The notes beneath the pieces are model-generated. The model was not told the DNA's origin and did no database searches. It was given only the letters and a program-made list of their open reading frames with translations. DNA of 44,342 nucleotides, from IMG/VR virus record IMGVR_UViG_3300047174_000041, positions 1-44,342 of that record. One strand, 5' to 3'. The position numbers and the translations under genes were made by a program. This DNA is from a virus. Of the stretch, positions 1 to 7,972 are shown in pieces (position 1 is the first letter of the stretch; each line of letters opens with the position of its first letter).

Positions 1-1
1 G

Positions 2-124
2 TCCGTGACCCAGCTCGAAGCCGGCCACGCCGCATTTGCTCGGTTCGTCCGCGTCACGCTGGGCAATCGCGATGCCCCGCCGGAGATTGAGCGCCTGCTC
101 GCAGCCCTGGAAGGAAAGCCATGA
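2..124 (+). CDS. 3' end of an unidentified gene (partial)
   Basis: An open frame enters from the left edge and stops at TGA 122-124, leaving the last 40 residues (ending LLAALEGKP). It shares an ATGA overlap with the next start, so the two are probably translationally coupled and belong to one rightward operon. The fragment is charged and probably helical. It has no recognisable motif and I cannot name it. Confidence 0.55.
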   Translation, partial: SVTQLEAGHAAFARFVRVTLGNRDAPPEIERLLAALEGKP

Positions 125-900
125 ACGCCATGCCGCGTAAAAACCTCTTGACGACCACGGAGCTTGTGATGCAGAGGGAAATTCCTTTGCAGGTTCTGGA
201 GACGCTCGATTGCGTCCAGGCCTGCGATAGCATTTCAGAAAATTCGGAAGAAATCAGCAAGATGGGGTGGGGTGGACCTCGTCCGAACTCTGGTGGCAAG
301 CGCGACGGTGCTGGCCGCAAGCCGAAATCTCAGGTCTCTCAGCCGATCGAAATCCGCTGGTACGTGGCCGAGGCCGAGCATAAAAAACTCTATTCCGCGA
401 ACCAGGAGCTGCTCGAGCGGGGCTTTGAGACGTACCTGCCGACCGAGCCGCAGAGACGCCCCGAGATCGTCAACCGCAAGCCGACCGGTAGATACATCAC
501 GGTGCTCAGGCCCATGTTCTTCCAATTCTGGTTCGTCCGGCTGGACCTAAGCGACCCCGGATGGGCTAAGGTCCGGGTTCCCGGCGTCAAGCGCCTCCTC
601 AGCAACTCCGCCGGCATCCCGCACCCCGTAGAGCGCGGCGGCGTCGAGTTCTTCAAGGCCGACGAGCCGAACCGGATTAAGCTCCCAGAGGTCGAGCTGG
701 AGCGGTTGAAGCCAGGACGCCTGCCGATGGTCACCACAGGCCCCCGAATGGGTCCTGATGGCGAGGAGCGCTACCATCCGCTGGGCGGTCAGGTGGTCGA
801 GGTCATCTCCTGCGACGGGCTGATGACCACCGTCTACGCGACGCTGTTCGGCGGTCGCATCAAGATGAACATCCGGCGCGCCGATCTGGTGGATGAGTGA
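121..900 (+). CDS. NusG/RfaH-like transcription factor with N-terminal extension
   Basis: 259 residues. From about residue 78 the protein looks like a NusG N-terminal (NGN) domain: WYVAEAEHKKLYSANQELL, then GFETYLPTE, a basic stretch, and the RPMFFQFWFVRLD strand. The C-terminal 60 residues (LGGQVVEVISCDG, then LFGGRIKMNIRRADLV) look like a KOW domain. NusG-family proteins bind RNA polymerase at the transcription bubble and modulate pausing or termination, and RfaH-type paralogs act on specific long operons. The first 77 residues are unlike NusG and include a GGPRPNSGGKRDGAGRKP stretch similar to the glycine/arginine-rich N-termini of small terminase subunits. The ATG at 121 has AAGGA upstream; an ATG at 262 would skip the first 47 residues. 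It lies directly before the terminase genes, so a role in late-gene antitermination is plausible but inferred. Confidence 0.72.
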   Translation: MNAMPRKNLLTTTELVMQREIPLQVLETLDCVQACDSISENSEEISKMGWGGPRPNSGGKRDGAGRKPKSQVSQPIEIRWYVAEAEHKKLYSANQELLERGFETYLPTEPQRRPEIVNRKPTGRYITVLRPMFFQFWFVRLDLSDPGWAKVRVPGVKRLLSNSAGIPHPVERGGVEFFKADEPNRIKLPEVELERLKPGRLPMVTTGPRMGPDGEERYHPLGGQVVEVISCDGLMTTVYATLFGGRIKMNIRRADLVDE

Positions 901-1514
901 TGGCAACCCTAACCCCCAAGCAGCGCAGTTTCGTCGACGCGTACCTTTCGAACGGTCGCAACGCCTGCGAAGCCTACCGGAAAGCGTACAACACCAAGGC
1001 TACGCCAAACACAATCGCGGTTGAGGCTAACCGCCTGCTTGGCCACCCAAAGATTGCCCCTATTCTCGCCAAAGCGGACCAGAGGGCCGAAAAAGCCACC
1101 GCACGGGCCATTGATCAGTACGAGGTGACCCAAGAGCGCGTGACCCGAGAGCTTGCCCTGCTCGGTTTCGCGAACATGTTGGATTACATGACCACGGATG
1201 ACCTCGGTGACCCCGTGCTGGATTTCTCGAAGCTCACTCGTGAGCAGGCTGCGGCGCTGACCGAGGTGACCGTCGAGGATTTCAAGGATGGCCGCGGCGA
1301 GTCCGCACGGGATGTGCGACGGATCAAATTCAAGCTCGCCGATAAGCGCGCTGCCCTTGTCGACCTCGGGCGGCACCTGGGCATGTTCAAAGATCGGATC
1401 GAGCATAGCGGCCCAAATGGCGGACCCATCGAAATCGATTCCCCGACAGAACGCATCGCTCGCCGCCTTGCTGGCCTCACAGCCGGAGGCAGTACGCCAA
1501 GCGGTACTGGCTGA
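900..1514 (+). CDS. terS: Terminase small subunit
   Basis: 204 residues from ATG 900, which overlaps the preceding TGA by one base (TGATG); a GTG at 897 is a less likely start. The N-terminus (LTPKQRSFVDAYLSNGRN, then EAYRKAYN, NTIAVEANRLLGHPKI) is the helix-turn-helix pattern of the Terminase_2 family. This subunit recognises the packaging site on concatemeric DNA and hands it to the large subunit. The middle is a helical oligomerisation-type region and the C-terminus is polar. The 3' end overlaps the large subunit gene by nearly 100 bases. Confidence 0.9.
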   Translation: MATLTPKQRSFVDAYLSNGRNACEAYRKAYNTKATPNTIAVEANRLLGHPKIAPILAKADQRAEKATARAIDQYEVTQERVTRELALLGFANMLDYMTTDDLGDPVLDFSKLTREQAAALTEVTVEDFKDGRGESARDVRRIKFKLADKRAALVDLGRHLGMFKDRIEHSGPNGGPIEIDSPTERIARRLAGLTAGGSTPSGTG

Positions 1515-2754
1515 TCTATCGCCTGCCGAGCTGACGGCGCTTGAGTACGATTGGAAATTTTGGGGCAGACCCAACCAACAGCCGCCTCCCGGCGAATGGC
1601 GCACTTGGTTGCTGCTAGCGGGCCGCGGCTTCGGCAAGACCCGCACAGGCGCGGAGTGGACCCGCTCCGCCAAAGACCGGTTTGCCCGCCTTGCGCTGAT
1701 TGCACCGACGGCCGCCGACGTGCGCGACGTGATCGTGGAGGGTGAGTCCGGGCTGCTGGCGACAGCGCCGCCCTGGGATCGCCCGGTCTACGAACCGTCC
1801 AAGCGCCGCGTGACGTGGCAAAATGGTGCACAGGCGGCCTGTTACTCTGCAGACGAGCCTGAACGTCTTCGCGGGCCGCAGCACCATGCGGGATGGTGCG
1901 ACGAGGTGGCTTCATGGCGATATCCCGAGACGTGGGATATGTTCATGTTCGGCTTGCGTCTCGGTTCCGATCCGCGCGTCGTGGTGACGACGACACCCAA
2001 GCCGGTCAAGCTGATTCGAGAGCTACTGAAATCTCCAACCACAGAGGTGACCAGAGGCTCAACGTACGACAACCGGGCCAATCTGGCCGCCCCGTTCTTT
2101 GAGCAGATCGTCAGCAAATACGAGGGCACCCGGCTCGGCCGGCAGGAGCTGAATGCCGAGCTGCTTGATGACATTGAAGGCGCGATGTGGACGCGCGGCA
2201 TGCTCGACGCTTGCCGCGTCACGCAAAGCCAGGTGCCGGCGCTGCGGCGGATCGTCATTGCGGTCGACCCATCAGGATGTTCTGGCCTTGATGATTTCCG
2301 GTCCGACGAAATCGGGCTGATTGCTGCAGGTGAGGACGGAAAAGGGACCGCTATCGTCCTAGAAGACCGCTCAGGGCGCTATTCTCCGGACGGATGGGGC
2401 GCCGAAGCGGTCAAAATGATGGATTTCTGGCAGGCAGACCGCATTATCGGCGAGCGCAATTTCGGTGGCGCGATGGTCGAGAGCACAATCCGCGCAACCA
2501 GACCCAACGCGCCGGTCAAACTGGTGACGGCCTCGCGTGGCAAGACCCAACGTGCTGAGCCGGTGGCCGCACTCTACGAGCAATCTCGCGTCAAACACAT
2601 GGGCGCATTCCCGGAGATGGAGGACCAGCTCTGCGCGTTCTCCGCTGCCGGGTATCAGGGCCCGAAGTCGCCTGACCGGGCGGATGCGATGGTCTGGGCT
2701 GTCACCGAGCTTCTGCTTGAGGAACGGAAAACCTTCGCCTTCGGGTCGGTCTAA
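1417..2754 (+). CDS. terL: Terminase large subunit (packaging ATPase and nuclease)
   Basis: 445 residues from ATG 1417; the frame is open further upstream, but that part lies inside the small subunit gene and reads as an out-of-frame translation. Walker A is AGRGFGKT (about residues 68-75, after WLLL). The acidic Walker B pair follows in HHAGWCDEVASW. The C-terminal half carries the RuvC/RNase H-like nuclease: AVDPSG, GERNFGGAMVES and a late DRADAMVWA aspartate cluster. It drives DNA into the prohead and cuts the concatemer. The neighbours are the small subunit and portal, as expected. The length fits the roughly 420-500 residue range of this family. Confidence 0.95.
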   Translation: MADPSKSIPRQNASLAALLASQPEAVRQAVLADLSPAELTALEYDWKFWGRPNQQPPPGEWRTWLLLAGRGFGKTRTGAEWTRSAKDRFARLALIAPTAADVRDVIVEGESGLLATAPPWDRPVYEPSKRRVTWQNGAQAACYSADEPERLRGPQHHAGWCDEVASWRYPETWDMFMFGLRLGSDPRVVVTTTPKPVKLIRELLKSPTTEVTRGSTYDNRANLAAPFFEQIVSKYEGTRLGRQELNAELLDDIEGAMWTRGMLDACRVTQSQVPALRRIVIAVDPSGCSGLDDFRSDEIGLIAAGEDGKGTAIVLEDRSGRYSPDGWGAEAVKMMDFWQADRIIGERNFGGAMVESTIRATRPNAPVKLVTASRGKTQRAEPVAALYEQSRVKHMGAFPEMEDQLCAFSAAGYQGPKSPDRADAMVWAVTELLLEERKTFAFGSV

Positions 2755-2765
2755 AGGAAACATTC

Positions 2766-4160
2766 ATGGCCGGTCTTGTCGATTTCATCGGCCGAGCGAT
2801 GCGCCGCGGTCGCAAGCGCATCGAGCCCGTTCGGGAAACCGAGAATTATCCGCGCCTCGTTCAGCTAGGATCGCCGCGCGAAAGCCGGAAGAAAGCAGCT
2901 TTCAAGCCGGTTGCACGGAACCTGCGGTATTTCAGCCGCACACCCTACGCCCGGCGAGCCATCAACGCGATCCGCAACCCGATCTGCCAGCTTGAATGGG
3001 AAATCTCCCCGCTGCCAGGCGTGAAGATGACCAGCGAACTGAAGCGTCAGATCGAACTTGCGTCGTACTGCTTCGACCATCCGAACTATTCGGACTCTTT
3101 CGCCACCATGACCGCTGAGCTGATCGAAGACGTCTGCTGCGGCGCTGGCGCTATCGAGACGCAGATCGGCGGCGACCCGGACAGGCCGCTCTGGATGTGG
3201 CCGGTAGACGGCCTCTCGATCCAGATGTTTGCTGGCTGGGATGGCAGTGCAGCGGACGCACATTACTACCAGACCATGGGCTATGGCGGCGTCGGTAACC
3301 TGCCCAATGACGGCATAGCCCTGCGTGACGACGAGCTGCTCTACATCCGCCCGAACCCGAGCACCGCTGACCCATTCGGCTTTGGCCCGATTGAGATCGC
3401 CTTTCTGTCCATCGCCCGCCAACTCGGCGTCGCGGACTTCGCCGGCAACCTTGCCAGCAATGCGCGGCCCAGCGCTGGACTGGTGCTCAAGGGAGCAGAC
3501 GAGGACACCATCCTGGCGTTTCGCTCGTACTGGACCAACGAGATCGAGGCACAGGGCAAGATGCCGATCATGGGCGGGGAAGGGGGCGAGGCCGTACGCT
3601 TCTGGCCCGAAGGCGATTCTGCCCTTTACCTGAAGTATCAGGAATTCCTGATCCGCGAGATCGCCACCGCCTTCGACCTCAGTCCGATGAATTTCGGCAT
3701 TGAGGCAGGCATCAATCGCGGTCAGGGCGAGGTTGCTGCGGATCGCGACTGGGACAGCGCCATCAAGCCGATGGCCAGCACCCTATCGGCCAAATACACG
3801 CGGCACGCTCTGCACAAGAAGTTGGGCTTTCATCAGCTGCAGCATCGCTTCCTGGGCCTCGACCGCGAGGACGAGGAGGCGACCTCGCAGATCATGAAAA
3901 CCTACTACGGCATCAACGTTTTCACGCCAAACGACATCCTGGCCCGTCTCGGTAAGCCGCCCTCGACCAGCCAATGGGCTGATATGCACAGCGTTGACGT
4001 CGAGATCGCCAAGGCGGCCGCCACCGGCATGAAGACCGACCTGGACCCTGACCTGAAACCCCCTGCCGGTGCCGTCGCGCAACCCGGCGTGGTGCCCAAA
4101 AACCCGGAACCCACCCCCCGCAAGCCAAAGGGCAGGGGCACAAAGGAGTCATCCAAATGA
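2766..4160 (+). CDS. Portal protein
   Basis: 464 residues; ATG with AAAGGA upstream. FSRTPYARRAINAIRNPICQ near the N-terminus and YLKYQEFLIREIATAFDLSP followed by the NRGQGE region are typical of SPP1/HK97-type portals, which form the dodecameric ring through which DNA is packaged and ejected. The last 60 residues are proline- and lysine-rich and probably disordered. It follows terL by 11 bases and shares an ATGA overlap with the next gene. Confidence 0.88.
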   Translation: MAGLVDFIGRAMRRGRKRIEPVRETENYPRLVQLGSPRESRKKAAFKPVARNLRYFSRTPYARRAINAIRNPICQLEWEISPLPGVKMTSELKRQIELASYCFDHPNYSDSFATMTAELIEDVCCGAGAIETQIGGDPDRPLWMWPVDGLSIQMFAGWDGSAADAHYYQTMGYGGVGNLPNDGIALRDDELLYIRPNPSTADPFGFGPIEIAFLSIARQLGVADFAGNLASNARPSAGLVLKGADEDTILAFRSYWTNEIEAQGKMPIMGGEGGEAVRFWPEGDSALYLKYQEFLIREIATAFDLSPMNFGIEAGINRGQGEVAADRDWDSAIKPMASTLSAKYTRHALHKKLGFHQLQHRFLGLDREDEEATSQIMKTYYGINVFTPNDILARLGKPPSTSQWADMHSVDVEIAKAAATGMKTDLDPDLKPPAGAVAQPGVVPKNPEPTPRKPKGRGTKESSK

Positions 4161-4465
4161 GCCTTGATATTCACACCCTGCAGGTTGCCAACGGCAGCGT
4201 GGTATCCCAGCAGGATCGCGTCGTCCTCTACACACAGCCGAACATTGTCAACGCTGCAGGCGGCTCAGCTGGCGCGTCCGTGACCACGGCGGTGGCCTTC
4301 GGCGAGCCTTTGCCGGCGAACTATTCCGTTTCGGTGACGCCCTCGCAGGCGTGCTTCGACGCGGTGACCAACAAAACCCAGAACGGCTTCAACGTCGTGC
4401 TCACGCCCACGCTCAACTCCGTGACGCTCGGCGCCGGCACGTTCGACGTGATCGTGCTCGGGTAA
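4157..4465 (+). CDS. Small head-associated protein, decoration-like
   Basis: 102 residues, coupled to the portal gene by ATGA. The sequence is beta-rich with no charged helices, and the segment AVAFGEPLPANYSVSVTPSQ followed by NGFNVVLTPT resembles a small beta-sandwich module found in phage virion and fibre proteins. Its place between portal and protease suggests a capsid decoration or stabilisation role. No catalytic motif is visible, and the function is inferred from position only. Confidence 0.6.
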   Translation: MSLDIHTLQVANGSVVSQQDRVVLYTQPNIVNAAGGSAGASVTTAVAFGEPLPANYSVSVTPSQACFDAVTNKTQNGFNVVLTPTLNSVTLGAGTFDVIVLG

Positions 4466-4471
4466 TCGGAG

Positions 4472-4747
4472 ATGGCCCGCCGAGGAAAACACCTTCAAGC
4501 AGACCTCGAACAACGGCGGAATGGGCCAGCCGATCCCGAGGACGCCGTGGACGAACCGGCCCTGATCTGCCTGCAGGAGGCGTTGCGGGCGCAAGCCACC
4601 AGCGCTGACGTCAGCCACGAGGCCGCGATGCGACTGAGCAGCATGATCCACGCCACGCAGGAATTCGGCGCCAAGCTCGCCGCCTGCATCGATACGCTGA
4701 ATGAGGAAGGGGCAGCTGCAGCGCGTGAGGTATTGGAGCGGCTCTGA
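4472..4747 (+). CDS. Small helical protein of unknown function
   Basis: 91 residues, mostly alpha-helical and acidic (RLSSMIHATQEFGAKLAA, ending REVLERL). Its stop overlaps the start of the capsid protease gene (TGATG), so it belongs to the head operon. No family is recognised. It could be a head assembly accessory or simply a coupling ORF. Confidence 0.6.
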   Translation: MARRGKHLQADLEQRRNGPADPEDAVDEPALICLQEALRAQATSADVSHEAAMRLSSMIHATQEFGAKLAACIDTLNEEGAAAAREVLERL

Positions 4748-6123
4748 TGGCACATCTGTCGGTCGAAGAACAAAACAAACTGCCAGAGAGCGATTTCGCA
4801 GTGCCGAAGTCTCGGCAACTGCCAATCCACGACGCCACGCATATTCGGCTGGCGCACGACATGCTCGACCACACGAGCGGCCTCACGCCCGAGGAGCGCA
4901 ACGACGCTCGCAACCGCATCGTAAAGCGCGCGGCCGAGATGGGCATCGACGTCAGCGAGTGGAAAAAGATTTCTGGGACTTCAATCGCGATCGGCATCGA
5001 GGCAATGAGCCTGGACGTCCCGAATACCGGCGATCACCCGAACAAGCGCCCGTTCAAGGGCATTCTGACACGTATCGACGAGCCGAGCGACGCGCCACCC
5101 AACGGCAGCGGTGGGCGACTGGTCGTGCTCACCAAAGCTGCGGCAGAGGCGGCGCTGGGCACGTTGCTCGGGATGGCGGTCGATTGCTCGGCCGACCTCA
5201 GCCAGCACGCCGACACACACAAAATCGGCATCATCACCGCCGCGAATATCGTGGGCAACGCCATCGAGATCGAGGGCTTCTTCTACGCTCAGAATTTCCC
5301 GGCCGAGATGAAGGCGATCGACAAAGAAAAGTCGCGCCTCGGCTTCTCATTCGAACTCAACCCGACAGCGTACGTGATCGCTCCGGGCAACATATTCCAG
5401 GTCAATTCCTGCGTCTTCACCGGCGCTGCGGTCTTGTACCGGGATAAAGCCGCTTATCATTCAACGTCGCTGGCGGCTGCGACAAGCAAGGAGTTTAGCA
5501 TGCCCAAAACACCGGAAGAACTGCAGGCAGAGCTTGACGCCCTGACGCAGCGCGTGACGAAAACTGAAAACGAAAATGCGGCGCTGAAAGCTCAGCTGGA
5601 GGCGAATGCCACCGTGATGAGCAAGGTCGAGCCGCACGCCAAAGCGCTTGAGACTTGCGCCGCTGGGATGGCTGCCGACGGAATCGGCGGTGATCCGAAG
5701 CGCGGCCACGTTGCCGTGCTGAACCGCATGGCGGGCTCGATGCGCGCCTCTGCCGCACTCGGCAACATGCCGGCGATTTATCGCGACCATGATTACTTCA
5801 TGGACGCGAGCGCCGAGACCGGCGTGACCGATCCGAAGGTCGCCAAGGAGCTGGCCGACATGAAGGCGTCGCTGGAAGCTGCCGAGACCCAGATCAAGGA
5901 TCTGAAGGCAGCCAAGCGCGAAGGAAGCGGGTCCCCGGCTCGCAAAACCATTTCGGCAAGCGAGCAAGCGCTACTGTCCCGGTTCAACCTCACGCCTGAT
6001 GCCGACGGCAAGCTGTTGGCCGGCGCCGAGCTTGATGCTGCGCTGAAGAGCGTCACCGATCCGGTGCAGCGCATCACCATTAAACGCACGCTGGAGCGCA
6101 TTCAGCAGGGCCTCGCGGCCTAA
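4747..6123 (+). CDS. Capsid maturation protease fused to scaffold
   Basis: 458 residues in three parts. Residues 1-78 are a DUF6582-like helical module (HDATHIRLAHDMLDHT, GLTPEERNDARNRIVKRA). Residues 79-250 look like a prohead protease: SADLSQHADTHKIGIITAA, then IEGFFYAQNFPAEMKAI and RLGFSFELN, with a candidate catalytic histidine in QHADTH and serine in LGFSFEL. From residue 252 comes a coiled-coil scaffold (ELQAELDALTQRV). In this phage class the protease removes the scaffold and itself during prohead maturation. The fold is inferred from position and pattern; the catalytic residues are my reading, not proven. An internal start for the scaffold is listed separately. Confidence 0.75.
   Translation: MAHLSVEEQNKLPESDFAVPKSRQLPIHDATHIRLAHDMLDHTSGLTPEERNDARNRIVKRAAEMGIDVSEWKKISGTSIAIGIEAMSLDVPNTGDHPNKRPFKGILTRIDEPSDAPPNGSGGRLVVLTKAAAEAALGTLLGMAVDCSADLSQHADTHKIGIITAANIVGNAIEIEGFFYAQNFPAEMKAIDKEKSRLGFSFELNPTAYVIAPGNIFQVNSCVFTGAAVLYRDKAAYHSTSLAAATSKEFSMPKTPEELQAELDALTQRVTKTENENAALKAQLEANATVMSKVEPHAKALETCAAGMAADGIGGDPKRGHVAVLNRMAGSMRASAALGNMPAIYRDHDYFMDASAETGVTDPKVAKELADMKASLEAAETQIKDLKAAKREGSGSPARKTISASEQALLSRFNLTPDADGKLLAGAELDAALKSVTDPVQRITIKRTLERIQQGLAA
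5500..6123 (+). CDS. Internally initiated scaffold protein
   Basis: Inside the protease frame an ATG at 5500 (codon 252) is preceded by a full AAGGAG at 5488-5493 with a 6-base spacer. This would make a free 207-residue scaffold beginning MPKTPEELQ, with an early coiled coil and a long helical middle. The arrangement copies lambda C/Nu3, where the scaffold is the 3' part of the protease gene with its own start. The ribosome site is seen in the sequence; use of the start is inferred. Confidence 0.7.
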   Translation: MPKTPEELQAELDALTQRVTKTENENAALKAQLEANATVMSKVEPHAKALETCAAGMAADGIGGDPKRGHVAVLNRMAGSMRASAALGNMPAIYRDHDYFMDASAETGVTDPKVAKELADMKASLEAAETQIKDLKAAKREGSGSPARKTISASEQALLSRFNLTPDADGKLLAGAELDAALKSVTDPVQRITIKRTLERIQQGLAA

Positions 6124-6147
6124 CCGTCCCCCAGAAAGGAAAACCAG

Positions 6148-7260
6148 ATGACCGTTCGTGCATATACTGGGGATGAAGGTCCCGCGATGCAGGCGATCGG
6201 CCGGGCTCTGCCCGCGCTGATGGCCGGCCAGTCGTTGTCCGCTGCCGCCGATTATCTCGGCAACGGCGCGATCGAAATCAACAAATACGAGACCGAGATT
6301 CTCGACATCGTGCGCCGCGAAAGCCCGTTCCTGACGCGCTTCCGTTCCGTGCCCTCGACCGGTCAACCGCACCGGTATTTCGAGGAGACGTACATCGCCC
6401 AGGCCTCCGCGGTAGCGATCACCAACGGCGCCGCGCTGGGCCAGCCCACCGCATCCGGCCCGCTGCGTACTGAGCGCACGGTGTTCATCAAGGCGATCTC
6501 GGCGCAGACCAACATCTCGCTGTTCGACGCCGACGTGACCCGCCAGCAGGGCCAGTTCGCTGGCATCGAAGCCCGCGACATCGCGGACGTCGCCAAGGCC
6601 TGCGCGCGCCTGGAAGCCTCCATGATCTGGAACGGCACCGACACCTCGCTCACATCGCCCACGACCTCGCAGTACATGGGCCTGCTCGCGCAGATCAATC
6701 AGACCTCGCAGATTGCGCTCGGTGCCAGCATCATCGATGGCATCAAGTCCCAGGTCGCGTATATGGCGGGTAACAGCGATTTCACGGTGCGCCCCACCTG
6801 CATCGCCCTGCACCCGGTTCTCGGCGACTATATCGACCGCGAAGCCAAGTCCACGCAGATCAGCCTGGACAACGTCATGGTTGGCGGCGTGCAGGTCAAA
6901 GCGCTCGCCACCCAAGCGGGGCTTTTGCCGTTGATCACCGATCCGTTCCTGCCCGCGAATAACAGCGCGTCGAGCAACCAGTATGGCTTCACTGCGCCGA
7001 CCGGCAGCAATCACAACTATTTCGCCGTGATTTTGTCTGAGGACATGGTGGAGATGCCGTTCGTTCATGGCGGCGACGGCAATCCGAACCCGCGCATCTT
7101 CCAGCTCGGCCTGGTCGGCGGCTTGCTCGGCCAGTACGTCGGCATCCACTTTAACAGCATCGTCGCCAAAGGCGTCACCGGTGCCAGCGTGTTGAGCGGC
7201 GCTTATACCCCGGCGAATACGTCCTACCCGCACGCCGTGGTGGCCGTTACCCGTCCATAA
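6148..7260 (+). CDS. Major capsid protein
   Basis: 370 residues; ATG with AAAGGA upstream. Position directly after protease/scaffold, size and content fit an HK97-fold major capsid protein: an N-terminal helical arm, then IEINKYETEILDIVRRESPF, RYFEETYIAQAS, ARLEASMIWNGTD (spine helix region) and a late beta domain with EDMVEMPFVHG. Hundreds of copies form the icosahedral shell. The gene is followed by a hairpin terminator, consistent with high-level separate transcription. Confidence 0.82.
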   Translation: MTVRAYTGDEGPAMQAIGRALPALMAGQSLSAAADYLGNGAIEINKYETEILDIVRRESPFLTRFRSVPSTGQPHRYFEETYIAQASAVAITNGAALGQPTASGPLRTERTVFIKAISAQTNISLFDADVTRQQGQFAGIEARDIADVAKACARLEASMIWNGTDTSLTSPTTSQYMGLLAQINQTSQIALGASIIDGIKSQVAYMAGNSDFTVRPTCIALHPVLGDYIDREAKSTQISLDNVMVGGVQVKALATQAGLLPLITDPFLPANNSASSNQYGFTAPTGSNHNYFAVILSEDMVEMPFVHGGDGNPNPRIFQLGLVGGLLGQYVGIHFNSIVAKGVTGASVLSGAYTPANTSYPHAVVAVTRP

Positions 7261-7284
7261 TCGCCTGATCTGAAACTGTGAAAG

Positions 7285-7302
7285 CCGCCCTCGGGCGGTT
7301 TT
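7285..7302 (+). terminator. Hairpin terminator after the capsid gene
   Basis: Stem CCGCC/GGCGG with tetraloop CTCG, directly followed by TTTT and preceded by AAAG. It lies 24 bases past the capsid stop. It would end or attenuate transcription between head shell and completion genes, so downstream expression would need read-through. Confidence 0.75.
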
Positions 7303-7322
7303 CCTTGCGAAAGAAAATCCAA

Positions 7323-7568
7323 ATGGCGACCAAAATTTTCTATAACCGGCCGTACCATCGGCCCGGTATCGTCAACTTGACTGTTGCTCCGGCGACGCTC
7401 GACCCGTCCGCACGGCGGGACGACTGGACTGACCTTCAAGGCAATCCGGTGAACGTGACTGTCTGCTTCCGTAATGGCGAGGCGGTGGTCGATGATGGCC
7501 TCGCGGCGATGCTCGTCAAACATGGGTATGCGCGAAAGACGAAGCCGGCGCTGCTGGAAGCGGCCTAA
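7323..7568 (+). CDS. Small conserved-looking head protein, function unknown
   Basis: 81 residues from ATG 7323; an upstream start at 7278 would translate the terminator hairpin and is rejected. Begins MATKIFYNRPYHRPG and ends in a basic helix and LLEAA. It contains GEAVVDDGLAAMLVKHGYA, a pattern I associate with small proteins following capsid genes, but I cannot name a family. Confidence 0.6.
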   Translation: MATKIFYNRPYHRPGIVNLTVAPATLDPSARRDDWTDLQGNPVNVTVCFRNGEAVVDDGLAAMLVKHGYARKTKPALLEAA

Positions 7569-7573
7569 GGCCA

Positions 7574-7972
7574 ATGGTCGACGCCACCTCACCCGGTGAG
7601 GCCTATCCGATCCTGGCGAGAGGCCCGGTAACGCAGCTCGTTGTCCCAGCCGCGTATCATGGGCTGGCGGCCACGATCCCTGCCTCCGGGAACATATCGT
7701 CCAACTTACTCGCCGCCGACGGCTTTCCGGCGATGGCGATTGGCGTGACCTCTTCTCAGGCAGGCCAGCTCAGCGTCCAGCGGTATCTGGATAGCGCCGG
7801 CACCATCGCGGCTGGTGCAGCGCTCACCGCCGCGCTCACGGCGGCCACGCCAGCGGTGTTGAACAACAACGACGGCACGATCTTCCGCTCGTTCAAGATC
7901 GCCATCACCAACACCAATGGTTCGACCGCGGCGAACGTTACCGGCCTGATCGTCGTCCAGCAGGCGCAATGA
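7574..7972 (+). CDS. Structural protein, beta-rich, unknown
   Basis: 132 residues, low in charge and rich in Ala/Thr/Ser/Gly, with alternating hydrophobic strands (GNISSNLLAADGFPAMAIG, FRSFKIAITNTNG). Such composition is usual for virion beta-sandwich proteins. It starts 5 bases after the preceding stop and is coupled by ATGA to the next gene. Possibly a capsid decoration protein; there is no diagnostic motif. Confidence 0.6.
   Translation: MVDATSPGEAYPILARGPVTQLVVPAAYHGLAATIPASGNISSNLLAADGFPAMAIGVTSSQAGQLSVQRYLDSAGTIAAGAALTAALTAATPAVLNNNDGTIFRSFKIAITNTNGSTAANVTGLIVVQQAQ

Noticed and set aside
1288-1416. Longer N-terminus for the terminase large subunit.
   Set aside because: These codons overlap the small subunit gene and read like an out-of-frame translation; ATG 1417 gives a normal length.
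5971-7233. 420-codon reverse frame under the capsid gene.
   Set aside because: It is Arg/His/Gly-rich as expected for a shadow of a GC-rich gene, and the plus strand fits a capsid protein in a coherent operon.
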